Of a stretch of DNA of 64,000 bases, positions 1-11,309 are shown in pieces; positions within the stretch are counted from its first letter, which is position 1, and each line of letters opens with the position of its first letter. The notes beneath the pieces were generated by a model. It was not told the origin of the DNA. It was given only the letters and a program-made list of their open reading frames with translations, and searched no databases. Source of the DNA: Inia geoffrensis (lineage: Eukaryota > Chordata > Mammalia > Artiodactyla > Iniidae). The stretch is from the NCBI GenBank assembly GCA_036417435.1, contig CM070905.1, positions 22,855,592 through 22,919,591 of the forward strand, written 5' to 3'. The position numbers and the translations under genes were made by a program.

Positions 1-1590
1 CGCCCTCCCGCTTCCCTCTTGTCTGCACTTTCTCAGTGCCTTTGGGCTGCCCCAGACCCCCACTTGCCCACCTAAGATATACCCCCTCCCCCCAAAGTTT
101 CCCTTCCTTCACAGGCCTATCCATCCCCTCGCCGGAGGCCTCATTTCTGGAGGTGTTTTCTTCTCCAGTGTGATATGTGTTCAGGTAACAATACCTTATC
201 TCTCACAGGGAGAATTACAGGACTCCTAGGAGAGGCATTTTGGGGTGTCCAGGGCCATCCCACCCAAGGACAGCTGCCAGAGACAGGTCACAGGCCCCAA
301 CACAGAGCTGGAGTCCCTTGGGGACATCCCAGAGCAGCTGTGGGAGTGAAGGGTGGTGCGGGGGGAGAGGCAGGGCCCAAACCTCTGCCGCTGGGAAGGG
401 AAGAGGAGCTTCCTGCAGGCCCAGGGTGAGAGAAGCTTCCCAAAGCCTCCTCCCTCCCTCCTGGGCCAGAGGATGGTTGAGGTGTGAGCAGTGCCTCCTG
501 CACCCCGCCATTCTCCTTAACTCCAGACCTACTTGATCTAGGATGCCCTCTGAGGAGCCCCCGCAGCTGGGCCTCTGCTGCTCTTTGGCACACACAGTTA
601 GCCTGCTGTGGTCTGACTGCGGCCCTGCCATGTCCCCCACCACCCACTGCAACCCCCATCAGGGCAGGGACCGAGTCCCAGAACCCCGGAATCCCAGCCT
701 CAGAACAGACGTGAGCACTCCAGGTGAGGAAACTGAGGCCCAGCCCAGGAAGGCCTTGCACCTCAGCCAAGGTGCCCTAAGAGGTCTCCCAGGTCACCTC
801 CTAACACTTCCATCTTGGGGAAACCTCTGAAAGAAGTGACAGTGTGAATAAGTCGGAGGAGAAATAACTTCTTTGCTTTTCATTTTGATGCAGAGATCGA
901 GGACCAGGAAGAGAAGAGGTATCCGATGGTCCCACCATAGGGTGGAGTCTGGAAAGCAGGGGGCACCTGGGCTCCGGTTACTGCCCCACTCTGGAAACAG
1001 GGCGCAGGGCCGGCAGGATCAGTGGATATTACTAATGCATGTGCTGGTGGTGGCCAAGAGGCCATCTCAGGCTCCCCAGCTGGGCCCAGGGTGCATGTGG
1101 GTGGAGGCTCAGGGGCCCATGTTCACCCAGCTCTGGCCCCAGAGACAGCCCTGGGGAAATGCAGGCTGGTCTGCGGAAAGAGCCAGCCGCCACATCCTGA
1201 GAGCCCAGACCAGCAAAAAGGCGGAGTCAGGTGGAATCCCTGTGTAGCGCTGTCATGTGACGCGATCACCTGTCCTCACAGCCTCCCCGGGCACTTCTGT
1301 GCCCAGCTGTCTTCTCTATACTGATACCACCTGAGATGTGAATTTCATTTTTGCAAGGGGAATGACCTGTATTCCTGCCAGGGCCTCAACCCTGGATAAT
1401 CCTGACTCTTCCTGGGGTGCCCGGCACCCCACAGGCCACTCTGTTCCACCCAGCTCCCCCCCAGACACACACCAGGCGGCTCTCTCCCCCTAGAGCCAGG
1501 ATCAAGATGCTCCTGGGACGCTTGGGCACATGGCTTTCCTGGGCTGGGCCTCACTCTCCACCCTGGAACCCGATGCCTTGGGCTTTATTG
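1..1590. other. Intergenic DNA, no gene recognised
   Basis: GC-moderate sequence with overlapping short frames on both strands, none resembling a protein I know. About 722-780 looks like the 3' part of a reverse-oriented MIR (gaggaaactgaggc followed by a degraded tail). Nothing else stands out. Confidence 0.5.
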
Positions 1591-1602
1591 GTCTGTCTGT
1601 CT

Positions 1603-1768
1603 TTCTGAGTTTTTTGGTTTTGTTTTGTTTTAACTATTTATTTATTTATTTGGCTGCGCTGTGTCTTAGTTGTGGCATGCGGGATCTGGTTCCCTGACCA
1701 GGGATTGAATCTGGGCCCCCTGCATTGGGGGCGTGGAGTCCCAACCACTGGACCACCAGGGAAGTCCC
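1603..1768 (-). repeat. CHR-type tRNA-derived SINE
   Basis: The reverse complement begins with the SINE head (gggacttccctggtggtcca), carries a B-box-like region and ends in an A-rich AAATA tail, seen here as the TTTA run at 1631-1650. It is flanked by imperfect copies of ctgtctgtct (about 1592-1601 and 1769-1778), a likely target-site duplication. This is a short form without the GC-rich body seen in other copies. Confidence 0.85.
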
Positions 1769-1907
1769 TGTCTGTCTGTTTATATACCCTGCCTTGTTGC
1801 AGAAAGGATTTTAGACATTGACATTTTGTACCTAGTAACCTACTCAGTCCTGTGAGATACAGAGGGTGGATTCCTGCCCTGTGGGACATGAGCAGCCACA
1901 GGTGCTT

Positions 1908-1975
1908 CAGCACAGAGTTTAAGTGACTTGCTTAAGGCCAAACAGAACTCATCCAAAGTCACACACCAGCCTCCT
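1908..1975 (-). repeat. MIR fragment
   Basis: It contains the reverse MIR core pattern: a gtttaagtgacttgcttaaggcc-like stretch followed by a cacacag/agtcacacacc relic. Short and diverged. Confidence 0.5.
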
Positions 1976-2314
1976 TATTGCCAGCCCAGAGTTTTTTCCA
2001 CCAGACTCTATACCTCCCCATGAATAATTTGTGCCTGGCTGGCAGGGCAGTCATCAACCACATCCCTCTTCTCACTTTTCTGGAACATCAACGCCAGCCT
2101 CTCTGCTCTCCCTTTGACAGTTCCCCATCCACATCTGTGAGCAGGAGAACCCGTGTGTTCAAAATTCTTAGCCAGTTCCTTCCCCTCCAAATAATGTCTC
2201 CTTCCTTCTCAGGTGAGCCTCTCATCTCCTGAAGCTGCCTTGCATCATCCTGATTAGAACCTCATTCATAAAATCATTCATTCGGTTCTGGCCCCCACAC
2301 AAATATGAGACGTT

Positions 2315-2318
2315 CACA

Positions 2319-2351
<33 letters not shown>

Positions 2352-2365
2352 TCACTCACTCATTC
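2315..2365. repeat. (CA)n microsatellite grading into (CACT)n
   Basis: About 18 CA units with one interruption, followed by four CACT-like units. It is not attached to a SINE tail, so it looks like an independent simple repeat. Confidence 0.9.
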
Positions 2366-2438
2366 ACTTTGCAAGAGCACCTACCATAAAGCATGTTTAA
2401 TTCATAATTTGACATTTGTGATAGCAAGAGTAAGAGGA

Positions 2439-2643
2439 GGACTTTCCTGGTGACACAGTGGTTGAGAGTTCTCCTGCCGATGCAGGGGACGTGGGTTCGT
2501 GCCCTGGTCCGGGAAGATCCCACATGCCGCGGAGCAGCTGGGCCCGTGAGCCATGGCTGCTGAGCCTGCGCGTCCGGAGCCTGTGCTCCGCAACGGGAGA
2601 GGCCACAACAGGGAGAGGCCTGCGTACCACAAAAAAAAAAAAA
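2439..2643 (+). repeat. CHR-type SINE, GC-rich body form
   Basis: Full-length copy: head gactttcctggtgacacagt, B-box-like gggttcgtgccc, then the long GC-rich body ending gcgtaccac and a 14-base A tail. Flanked by agagtaagagga (2427-2438) and agagtcagagga (2644-2655), a target-site duplication with one mismatch. Confidence 0.92.
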
Positions 2644-2736
2644 AGAGTCAGAGGAAATGTACCTTTGCATTCTATATGCAAAAAAGTGTTGAGTAAATAA
2701 ATAGCATAATTGAGAAAAAGCCTTATTTAATATCCT

Positions 2737-3290
2737 GGGGGGACATATGCAGGGGACACGGGTTTGAGCCCTGGTCCGGGAAGATACCACATGCCGCGGA
2801 GCAACTAAGCCCACGCACCACAACTACTGAAGGCCGTGCACTCTAAAGCCCACGTGCTGCAACTACTGAGCCCGCATGCTGCAACTACTGAAACCCGTGC
2901 ACCTAGAGCCCGTGCTCCACAACAAGAGAAGCCACCGCAATGAGAAGCCTACACACTGCAATGAAGAGTAGCCCCCCTGGGCTTCCCTGGTGGTGCAGTG
3001 GTTAAGAATCCGCCTGCCAATGCAGGGGACACGGGTTCAAACCCTGGTCCGGGAGGATCCCACATGCTGCGGAGCAGCTGTGCCCGTGAGCCATGGCCGC
3101 TGAGCCTGCGCGTCCGGAGCCTGTGCTCCGCAATGGGAGAGGCCGCAGCAGTGAGAGGCCGGCGTACCGAAAAAAAAAAAAGAGTAACCCCCGCTCGCTG
3201 CAATTCGAGAAAGCCCGCATGCAGCAACGAAGACCCAACACAGCCAAAAATTAATTAATTAATTAATTAAAATATATATATATATATATA
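2737..3290 (+). repeat. Older CHR-type SINE, long 'caactactga' form, split by a nested SINE
   Basis: The 5' head is deleted or truncated: the copy starts at about gcaggggacacgggtt. The body is the series of ccacaactactga-like units that marks the older long subfamily. It is interrupted at 2978-3180 by a younger SINE, resumes at 3181 and ends in an (AATT)n(TA)n tail. A tatcct motif on both outer sides (about 2731 and 3289) may be the original target-site duplication. Confidence 0.88.
2978..3180 (+). repeat. CHR-type SINE nested in an older SINE
   Basis: GC-rich body form with head tgggcttccctggtggtgca and an 11-base A tail. It is flanked by agagtagcccc (about 2966-2976) and agagtaacccc (3181-3191), a duplication of the host SINE's own sequence. 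It therefore inserted after the long 'caactactga' SINE that surrounds it. Confidence 0.92.
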
Positions 3291-3294
3291 TCCT

Positions 3295-3780
3295 ACGAGA
3301 ATTACATGCACAGGGTTCTTCAAGTTTGCCTTTGGAGTTCATGGCAGGGAGACCGGCTGATGGGAGGATGCCTCCTCAGCTGCACCCTGGGTCCTGAGAC
3401 CCAGACCTCTGATGGAACAAATCCCAGGACCATTTGGGTACAGCCAGAGCACTTGTGACCTTCATCCATGTATGCCAAAGGAACTCATGCTTCCTGAACC
3501 AGAGGCTCTGATCGGATCCTTGGTCCCCTTCAACATGGAGAGCCCCAATTGGGGCTCAAAACCTCCTCAAATGCTCTTGGCCTCCCTGAGGTCCAGTCTG
3601 TGGTCCAATGACTGGCACAAGCATCTATCCTTGGCGCTGGACAGGCTGGTGAGGGGGATTTCTCTGAAATCCAGGGCATGTTCTAAAAGGAGCAACTGGT
3701 GGCTTATACAGAACAAGACTGAGGGTACAGAACCTCTAAAATACCAAACTTGATTGTTCCCAGGTGCTTCAGAAACACAC
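3295..3780. other. Intergenic, unassigned; contains a chance 113-codon frame
   Basis: A + strand frame at 3412-3753 encodes no domain I recognise and has no promoter, splice or poly(A) context. Composition is like the surrounding unique DNA. I treat it as non-coding. Confidence 0.5.
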
Positions 3781-3784
3781 CTGA

Positions 3785-3900
3785 CAACTAACCATTTGTA
3801 ATAGCAAAACAATGGAAACAATTCAAATGGCCACCACAAAGGAGCAATTGAATAAACCATGATATCTTTACATATTGCAACTGATAAAAAAAAAAAAAGG
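3785..3900 (+). repeat. L1 3'-region fragment
   Basis: It contains accatttgtaatagcaaaa and a following aaatggccaccacaaag... aaccatgatat pattern typical of the 3' end of L1 ORF2/3' UTR ('...naataccgaatgtccatcaa...'). A related stretch recurs near 6235. Diverged, no target-site duplication seen. Confidence 0.55.
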
Positions 3901-3959
3901 AATGAAAAATATCTCTACTTCCATAGATAGATATAGATATGGAAGATATATTAAATAAT

Positions 3960-4172
3960 TTGTGTGTTTGTGTGTGTGTATGGTACGCAGGCCTCTCACT
4001 GTTGTGGCCTCTCCCGTCGCAGAGCACAGGCTCCGGACGCGCAGGCTCAGCGGCCATGGCTCATGGGCCCAGCCGCTCCGCGGCACGTGGGATCTTCCCA
4101 CACCGGGGCACGAACCCGTGTCCCCTGCATCGGCAGGCAGACTCTCAACCACTGTGCCACCAGGGAAGCCCT
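3960..4172 (-). repeat. CHR-type SINE, GC-rich body form
   Basis: Full-length inverted copy, ending at 4172 with the reverse head (accagggaagccct). Its tail appears on the + strand as a TG-rich run at 3961-3979 rather than T only, so the A tail has become a CA microsatellite. Short taaata-like flanks may be the target-site duplication. Confidence 0.9.
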
Positions 4173-4174
4173 AA

Positions 4175-4960
4175 ATAAAAATTTTTTTAAATGTTTAAGG
4201 TGGAACTCTTTTTCTTCCTTCTCTTCCCTTCCCTTCCCTTTCTGAACAATTCATTCCAAAAGCCATGAAGTGGGCTGAACAAGGTAGACACGCATGCTGT
4301 GGTGCAGGTGGGACCCTGAGCCAGGTAAGGAGGGCATTGGTGCAGGAGGGCGTGGGCTGGGTGTCAGAGCAGGAGCAGTGTAAGGCAGGCATCCATACAG
4401 CCGGTCCTGCCGCCCACTGCAGGGTGTCAAAGCCCAGATAGGACGAGAAGGGCATCTCCATGGGAGCCCCACCCATCACGGAGTGTCAGAGGCCAAACGG
4501 AGTAGGAGGGTACCCCCATAGGAGGGTGGACTAGAATGGGGTATCAGACTCCGAGAGAGGTGAGAGAGCTTCTGTTCCACTGAGGGGAGCTGTAGGGGAG
4601 AAGTGGCTGTGATTTGAGGTTAGTTACATATAGGGATTAACCAAATAAGTCAATATTTTAAGAGATCAACAGGAGCCAGATTTCTCACTGTTGGAGAGGA
4701 AGGTACAAATATTGAGAGAGAGAAAACAAGGAGAAACTATGGAGTTGGAAATCTTGTGGTGTTTTGTCATTTATACATAAATATAGAAATATAGTTCTGG
4801 GTAAATATGTATTTACATCTATAGATCCAGAAGTAAATATAAATGTAAACATACTTCCTAGCTCTACCCACTAAGAGGGCCTGGGATCAGCGATAGTAGT
4901 GATAGCAAAGGTTATTTTGCACCTTTAATGCACCTATGATGCTCCTATGATGGCAGTGTC
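4175..4960. other. Intergenic, nothing recognised
   Basis: A cctt-rich patch lies at 4213-4243. The rest is ordinary AT-moderate sequence with no frame or repeat I can name. Confidence 0.4.
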
Positions 4961-4964
4961 CACC

Positions 4965-5920
4965 CCCAGTGCCAGATTGGTTCTAAATACCATTTTCCAC
5001 TAAAAGGAACCAGGACTCCTTGGAGCCTTGGTTGATTTTGGTACACGGGCAAGAAATATACAAATGAGTCTGAGATATCTTGCACCAAAAACCAAGGAAG
5101 TACTCAAAGAAATATACAGATGTGTCAAAAGCACACAGGAGTCCCCTTGAAAGGGCTCCCACAGGCCAAATCTAAGACAATTAGCATCAAAATAGTGGTA
5201 GTAAAAATCATAATCCATTGAATAAAATCTGCATCCATGAGTCTATACTGATAGACACACGCAAATTGAAAGTTTGATGAGGGACAGAGTACTTACATAG
5301 GCTCAAAGCATCTCCCCACAAAATACGTATTAATGACAAAGGAGACGAGAGCAGGTTCACAGTGGGGAAGCCCCGCAGACACCATCTTATTCAAAGTGAA
5401 CATCATCAGTAACGAGGCAAATGGAATTGTACCTCCTGATGCAACAAGAAGGATGCAGCATTGCTTTTGAGATATTTATGCCGAAGACCCGTAACCTGAG
5501 GAGTCCAATCATGAGGAGTCCAATCATGAGGAGTCATGGTCAACAAACCCCAACTGAGAGCCATTCTACAAAATAATGGGTGTGGAATTTTCAAAATTGC
5601 CGAGGTCCTGAAAGTTAAGGAAAGACCAAGGAACTGTTTCAGCCCGAAGGAGACCAAAGAGACTTGACAAGTATATGTTATGCAGGATTGTGAGTTGGAG
5701 CCTTTCGTTATAAAGGGCACTATTGGGACAACTGGTAAAACCGAGTGGGGTTCGAGGATTTGGTGAAGATCAATGATAATTTCTCGATTTTAATATTTGT
5801 ATTGTGGCTATGTAGAATTTTTTAAAATAGAAAATATAAAAGTATTCAGAGGTGATGTAGTATCATGTTGGCAACTTATTCTCAAGTGGGAAAAAAAATG
5901 TTCCTTTTAACTATACTGAA
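4965..5920 (+). repeat. Old L1 (L1M-type) 3' UTR remnant
   Basis: About 4970-5190 aligns by eye, with many differences, to 8155-8390: both share a ccactaaaa(g)gaa core and a later aggagtcc/aggagcc block. The 3' part (ttcgaggatttggtgaagatcaatgataat...) resembles old L1M tails. A 15-base unit (gaggagtccaatcat) is tandemly repeated at 5498-5539. Subfamily not assigned. Confidence 0.5.
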
Positions 5921-6229
5921 AACTTTTCTGTAAGTTTGTAATTATTTCACACTTTTGAAAAAATGTAAATCAAGATAGAGAAAAGTATGTGTTGTCTGCT
6001 TCATTTATCTAAGAAAGGGAAATATGAATGCATATATACATAGGCTTCTATTTTTTTAAAAAAATGGAAAAACCCATACAAAAAATTTTAATGTTTACTC
6101 ACAGGGGCAGAGCGGTTATAGGGTAGAGGAAATGTGGATGGACGCCAGGTTTAAATGATTTTTTTTTTTGTAGATTTGGCTATGGAACTGTGTAAATATT
6201 TTACAAAATTATAAAACAAAAGTAAATGT

Positions 6230-6483
6230 AAACCATTTGTAATAGCAAAATATATGAAATAACTAAAATGTCAATCAGTAGTGAACTCGTTAAATAACTT
6301 TTGCAAAATTCGTAAAATGAATTCTATGCAGCTGTAAAAAAGAATGAAGATGACTTTTAATTTTATGAAATGATACTGTGCTGAACAATGTATAGATAAA
6401 CCAATTATGTAATAATGAATGTAATCTATATTCATATTAGCCTGCATTTTAACAAACTCTGAAAGGATAATCAAGATACTAAT
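6230..6483 (+). repeat. L1 3'-region fragment
   Basis: Begins aaccatttgtaatagcaaaa, like 3790, then runs on with a degraded '...aatgtcaatcagtagtgaac...gaatgaagatgac' pattern seen in L1 3' regions. AT-rich, not coding. Confidence 0.5.
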
Positions 6484-6496
6484 AAAAGTGGATGGA

Positions 6497-6723
6497 GGGC
6501 TTCCCTGGTGGCGCAGTGGTTGAGAGATTGCCTGCCGATGCAGGGGACACGGGTTCGTGCCCCGGTCCAGGAAGGTCCCACATGCCGCGGAGCGGCTGGG
6601 CCCGTGAGCCATGGCCGCTGAGCCTGCACGTCTGAAGCCTGTGCTCCGCAACGGGAGAGGCCACAACAGTGAGAGGCCCGCGTACCACACACACACACAC
6701 ACAAAAAAAAACCAAAACAAAAC
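6497..6723 (+). repeat. CHR-type SINE, GC-rich body form
   Basis: Full-length copy with a perfect 13-base target-site duplication, aaaagtggatgga, at 6484-6496 and 6724-6736. The tail begins with eight CA units before the A run. The perfect duplication suggests a relatively young insertion. Confidence 0.95.
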
Positions 6724-6870
6724 AAAAGTGGATGGAAAGGGGAAAATGAAAAAGAGAGGCCGGAAGATTTTTCATTGTATATCTTTTTATGTTGTCTCAG
6801 GTTTTGACTATGTGAATGTATTCCCTCTTTAAAAAAATTAGTTAAAATGCCATTTAAAAATGAAACGTAA

Positions 6871-7088
6871 GGGACTTCCCTTGTGGTCCAGTGGGTGGGA
6901 CTTCTCTCTCCCAATGCAGGGGATCCAGGCTTGATTCCTGGTTGGGGAACTGGAAACCGCATGCATGCTGCAACTAAGAAGTCCACATGCCTCAACTAAA
7001 GATCCCGCAGGACATAATGAAGATCCTGCATGCTGCAGCTAAGACCCGGCACAGCCAAAGTAAATAAATAATAAATAAAAATTTTTTA
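6871..7088 (+). repeat. CHR-type SINE, older short-head form
   Basis: Head gggacttcccttgtggtcca, B-box-like region and a 'ctgcaactaagaag...' body, ending gcacagccaaagtaaataaa. Flanks (aaaaatgaaacgtaa and aaaaataaatgtaa) look like a decayed target-site duplication. Confidence 0.85.
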
Positions 7089-7206
7089 AAAATAAATGTA
7101 AAAAGAAAGAAATTCCTAAAAATCATAAATGGACTAAAACAAAGGAACCCTTATGTCTAGTTAAAGGTCATATCCACAAAGAGAGAAACTATAGCAAGAG
7201 ACTTTT

Positions 7207-7494
7207 ATTTTTGTTTGTTTGTTTTTGTTCTTTTTTGCCGTACACAGGCCTCTCACTGTTGTGGCCTCTCCCGTTGCGGACGCGCAGGCTCCGGACGCGC
7301 AGGCTCCGGATGCGCAAGCTCCGGACGCGCAAGCTCCAGGACGCGCAGCAAGCTCAGGACGCGCAGCCACAGCGGCCATGACTCATGGGCCCAGCCGCTC
7401 CGCGGCATGTGGGGTCTTCCCGGACCGGGGCACGAACCCGTGTCTCTTGCATTGGCAGGCGGACTCTCAACCACTTCGCCAACAGGGAAGCCCC
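7207..7494 (-). repeat. CHR-type SINE with an internal 15-base tandem expansion
   Basis: Inverted copy with normal ends. The body, normally holding one gctccggacgcgcaggct segment, is expanded at about 7278-7372 into six tandem units based on ggacgcgcaggctcc. The first two units are identical and the later ones carry substitutions and small insertions. The element is about 70-80 bases longer than its relatives here. Reading frames through it give a repeated D-A-Q-A-P pattern with no biological meaning. Confidence 0.9.
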
Positions 7495-7811
7495 AAGAAA
7501 CAACTTTAAAACACGGTACGTAACTTAACTGCATATTCCTCACAGAACATACTCAACAGACAAAAGAACGGAAAACACTGAAATTTAGCAATCATGCTGT
7601 TGGTGGTGGGGTTGGCTTTGTTACTCTGAGCTGCGTTGTGCATGAACTGTAGAATAAAACAAGTGAGCCGTTATGTTGGTGTCCTTGAGAACTGACATGG
7701 ATTTGGCATGGTTAAAAGCAAACACAGAAGATCAGTAAGGTTAATTAAAAACACTTGGGTCAAAAAACAAACAAAAAAAACTTGGGTCTTAAATTTGAAT
7801 AGAAATTTCTT

Positions 7812-8098
7812 GCTTGCTTGCTTGCTTGCTTGCTGTGTTGGGTCTTCATTGCTGCGCACAGGCTTTCTCTAGTTGCAGAGAGCGGGGGCTATTCTTTGTT
7901 GCAGTGCCCCGGCTTCTCATTGCGGTGGCTTCTGTTGTTGCCGAGCACGGGCTCTAGGTGCGAGGGCTTCAGTAGTTGTGGCACACGGGCTTAGTTGCCC
8001 CGCGGAATGTAAGATCTTCCCAGACCAGGGCTCGAACCCGTGTCCCCTGCACTGGCAGGCGGATTCTTAACCACTGCGCCACCAGGGAAGCCCCTAAG
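7812..8098 (-). repeat. CHR-type SINE, long 'caactactga' form
   Basis: Inverted long form ending ccagggaagcccc at 8094. Its tail has become a (TTGC)n simple repeat at 7811-7833. Flanked by aatttctt on both sides (about 7804-7811 and 8100-8107). Confidence 0.9.
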
Positions 8099-8760
8099 GA
8101 ATTTCTTTTAAAAAATTATTAAGACAAATAATATTTCCTAGTTCTGCTGACTGGAAAGGACTAGAAATAATGACCAATCCAGTAGCAGTGAGTACCCCCT
8201 GACATCCAGATTCTAGACTCTGAATATTATCTCCCACTAAAAAGAAACAGGTGTCATTGGAGGAATTGTTGATTCCAGGTCTGAGGCAGAAAATGTCCAA
8301 GATGAATCTAGAACTTGTCATACCAGAAAGCAAAGATGCTTTCAAGGAAAAATAGGACTGAGTTAAAAGGACTCAGGAGCCAGCCTGAATAAGCTGCTCG
8401 GCATCATTAGTTATCAAGAAAATGCAAATTAAAGTCACAGGTGAGACGATGTGAACACCGTAAAGGATAATGGCTGCAGCGCTAAAACACATCAATGCCA
8501 TTCCATCCCTCGCACCGCAACAAAGCCCTCTCTGATCATCTATGGAGGATGTTAGGGAACCACTTCATTCTGAAAACTGGCAAATAAAAAGAAAGAATCA
8601 AGTCTGTGAACTGTCTTTCCTATATGAACTGTACCAAGGAGCTAATCAAATACTAGGTGTGGGGAGACCCCTCTTTATGGAAGTAGTGCTGTGAATAAAT
8701 GGAGAAGGAGTGATAGACGGTCACCGCTTTGAAACGTTTAATGAAGCAACAGATCTAGAG

Positions 8761-9170
8761 CAGCAGTTCTCAAAGTGTGACCCTGGACACAGGGGGCCAT
8801 GTGATCCTAGGATTTTCTTCATATATTTCAACCCAAAAAACGTATCACAACAGATTGAATGCAGAAGCTGATAGGACAGTCCAGACGTTGAAGACATTTG
8901 CAGAAATGTAAGACAATGCCATTCTTCTTCTTAAGTACTATTTTTTATTTTTGAAAATGGTTATTTTCATAAAATATGTTTTTTTGTTAACATGTAATAC
9001 ACTTACTGTTGTTATTTTTGAAAGAACTAATAGTTTTTAAATTTCTAAGTTTTAATTTCTAATAACGTAAATGCAAATAGATACAACTCATATAAATAAA
9101 ACCTCCTTGGGGCCCTCACTAATTTTGAAGAATAGAAGTATTCTAAAACTAAGGATTTTGAGAACCACTG
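8761..9170. mobile_element. Non-autonomous hAT-type DNA transposon
   Basis: Terminal inverted repeats are visible: cagcagttctcaaagtgt at the left and ttttgagaaccactg at the right. They are flanked by atctagag (8753-8760) and atctaagc (9171-9178), an 8-base target-site duplication with three mismatches. The AT-rich interior has no coding capacity. Size and ends fit the Charlie/MER group; exact family not assigned. Confidence 0.8.
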
Positions 9171-9401
9171 ATCTAAGCAAATGTCATCAATGGTTGATAA
9201 CATCTGATGAAAGTCTTCGGTACAACCTACAAAGTATCTTGCCTAAATAAAACCTGAATATGATCAAAATACCAATTTATAGGAAATACAAGAACAAAAG
9301 AATGTATTAAATGACCCCACGGGGATGCAACTGAAAATATCCTGACTGTGAGAAACTCTACAAGATAAATGACCAGATTTCTTTAACCAAAAATTGGAAA
9401 G

Positions 9402-9530
9402 TGGGACTTCCCTGGCAGTCCAGTGGTTAAGACTCCACGCTTCCACTGCGGGGGTGGGGGGGGCACGGGTTCGATCCCTGCTCGGGGAACTAAGATCCTG
9501 CATGCTGTGTGTGGCACAGTCAAAAAAAAG
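9402..9530 (+). repeat. CHR-type SINE, short form
   Basis: Short copy with head gggacttccctggcagtcca, a G-run-expanded centre and the tail catgctgtgtgtggcacagt plus A-rich. A perfect duplication of aaaattggaaag lies at 9390-9401 and 9531-9542. Confidence 0.93.
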
Positions 9531-9754
9531 AAAATTGGAAAGCATCTACAACAACAAAAGGAAATGGAGGGCAAGCGGGTAGACCTCATGCTGTGTTCTT
9601 ATCACAATAAAATAATAAAATAGAATATAAAATAAAATATTTTTTAAAAAGCAAATAAAGGGGAACCTGTCTTGCGATCAATTAAAAGAGACAAGAGACA
9701 TATCAACCAACAGCCATGTATGGACCACATATGGATTCCAGTTCAAACAAATAG

Positions 9755-10117
9755 AGGGGGTGTTATGGACAGAATGTGTGTGTCCTCTCAAATTCACATG
9801 CTGAATCCTGAATCCCCAAAGTGATGTATTTGGAGGTGGGGCGTTTGGGAGGTAATTAGGTTTAGATGATGGAATGAGGATGCAGGTCGTGTCGTTATAA
9901 GAAGAAGGAGAGACCAGAGCTCTCTTTCTCCCTGCCATGTGAGGACACAGAGAAAGTGGTGGTCTGCAAACCTGGCAGAGAGCCCTCACAAGACACCAAA
10001 TCTGCCAGCACCTTGATCCTGGACTTCCCAGCCTCCAGAATTGTGAGAAATAAATGTCAGTTTTTTCAGCCACCCAGTCTATATTTTGTTAAAGCGGCCC
10101 AAGCTGACTAAGGCAAC
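9755..10117 (+). repeat. Old mammalian interspersed repeat (family not assigned)
   Basis: Recognisable segments in order: aaattcacatgctgaatcc, gtatttggaggtggggc, gtcgttataagaagaagg, ccatgtgaggacacag, cttgatcctggacttccca, cctccagaattgtgagaa, ttttgttaaagcggccc. This is a common old mammalian repeat in one orientation. A copy of the same family in the opposite orientation lies at 11310-11990. Confidence 0.65.
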
Positions 10118-10119
10118 AG

Positions 10120-11300
10120 GGGCCTTGAGACTGGGGAGATCAAGAAGAGCCTGCTAGCAGAGACAACGCTTGCTCTGCGGTTTGAAAGATCAGCAGGAAT
10201 TATTCAGGCAAAGAATGTTCCAGAGGAGGTACAAACTATCCTCATTCAGGAAACTGCAGTAGTTCAGTGAAGCTAAAGTGTAGGAAGCATTGGAGAGTGG
10301 AGAGGTGAGAGGGTGGGGTAAGCAGGGCCATACCATGCAGTATGTGAGCCCCAGTTCGGAGAGACGGGGTCAGCTCTGTTTCAGGAAGAGGGGCTGGGGT
10401 GCATCCTGCCACCCCACTGTGCTCCATCTCTCTGACGCCTGGCCATGCAGGGGACAGCCAGGTCCACATCTGGTCACGGTCACTGGTCACAGCGGACTGG
10501 GCCCATGTGACATCTGGCCATTGTTATAGAACCTTCAAACAGTGTGGCATGAGGCCCTGGTGGCATGCAAACAACTGTGCCGAGAATCCTAACCTTCAAG
10601 ATGGGTGACAGTGTGCTTATGGCAGTTTGGGGATCGATATAAAATAATTATGCTGGAGTTTCAAGGCGATATACTAGGGGAATAGAGGCTTGATGAGCCC
10701 TCACTTGGGGTGTCCTATAGAACCTCCTTTGGGACAGGCTGACAGGTAGCCACCAACTGGAACATGTCCCCCAAGAACCAAGAGAGGAGCCTGGAGGAGC
10801 CGTATCTCGCCAGCAGGTATCCTGGGAATCCTTTGCTGAGCGTGGATCCTTCCCACTGGACACAGTAAGTTGCACGAGAAAGAAGTGTCTGAGGGTCATC
10901 TTCACCAGTCCTCAGTATTGCAGGGCTAATTTGAAGTGGTGGAGTGTAAATGGAGAGGTCAGCGAGGCAGTTACTCCCAGAGAGAACAGCCGGTGACCTG
11001 CGTGAGGGTGCAATCCTGGAGATGGAAAGACCTGGAAGGACTGGGAGCTATTTGGGTGGCCTGAATGTGGGGCAAGAAAGTTCTCCCAGGTTAGAGTGAG
11101 GTGTACCATTAATGCGAGGGGGAGCCTGGGAGAAGGAGTGGGTTATGGATTTTTTAACATATTGGCTTTGAGATTCCTGTGGGACCCACACGAGGCTACT
11201 GGGAACAGAGATCTGAACCTCAGGCTGGAGATCCACTGAGACAGATTTAGCCATCGGCAGCCTACGGTGGGTGGTGGTGGGGCTCTGGGTGATGTTCCAG
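10120..11300. other. Intergenic, nothing recognised
   Basis: Mixed composition with short frames on both strands that match nothing I know. No repeat boundary is clear. Probably unique or very old repeat sequence. Confidence 0.4.
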
Positions 11301-11309
11301 AACACCGAC

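Larger units (their letters stand above)
8135..9720 (+). repeat. Old L1 (L1M-type) 3' remnant, broken by a hAT element and a SINE
   Basis: Segments 8135-8750, 9179-9390 and 9543-9720 read as one diverged L1 tail. 8155-8390 parallels 4970-5190, 8395-8460 contains catcattagttatcaagaaa (the L1 ORF2 end motif), and 9690-9745 has agccatgtatggaccacata..., a motif of L1M 3' UTRs. The order suggests one or two old L1 copies later hit by the insertions at 8761-9170 and 9402-9530. Confidence 0.5.

Noticed and set aside
2356..4245. Repeated frames with a shared 'AEHRLRTRRLSGHGSRAQ' peptide, also at 6.5, 18.2 and 23.5 kb
   Set aside because: The same peptide arises wherever a CHR SINE with the GC-rich body is translated. 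Repeat artefact, not a gene family.
7161..7543. Frames with D-A-Q-A-P or A-R-P-E repeats
   Set aside because: Translation of the 15-base tandem expansion in a SINE.
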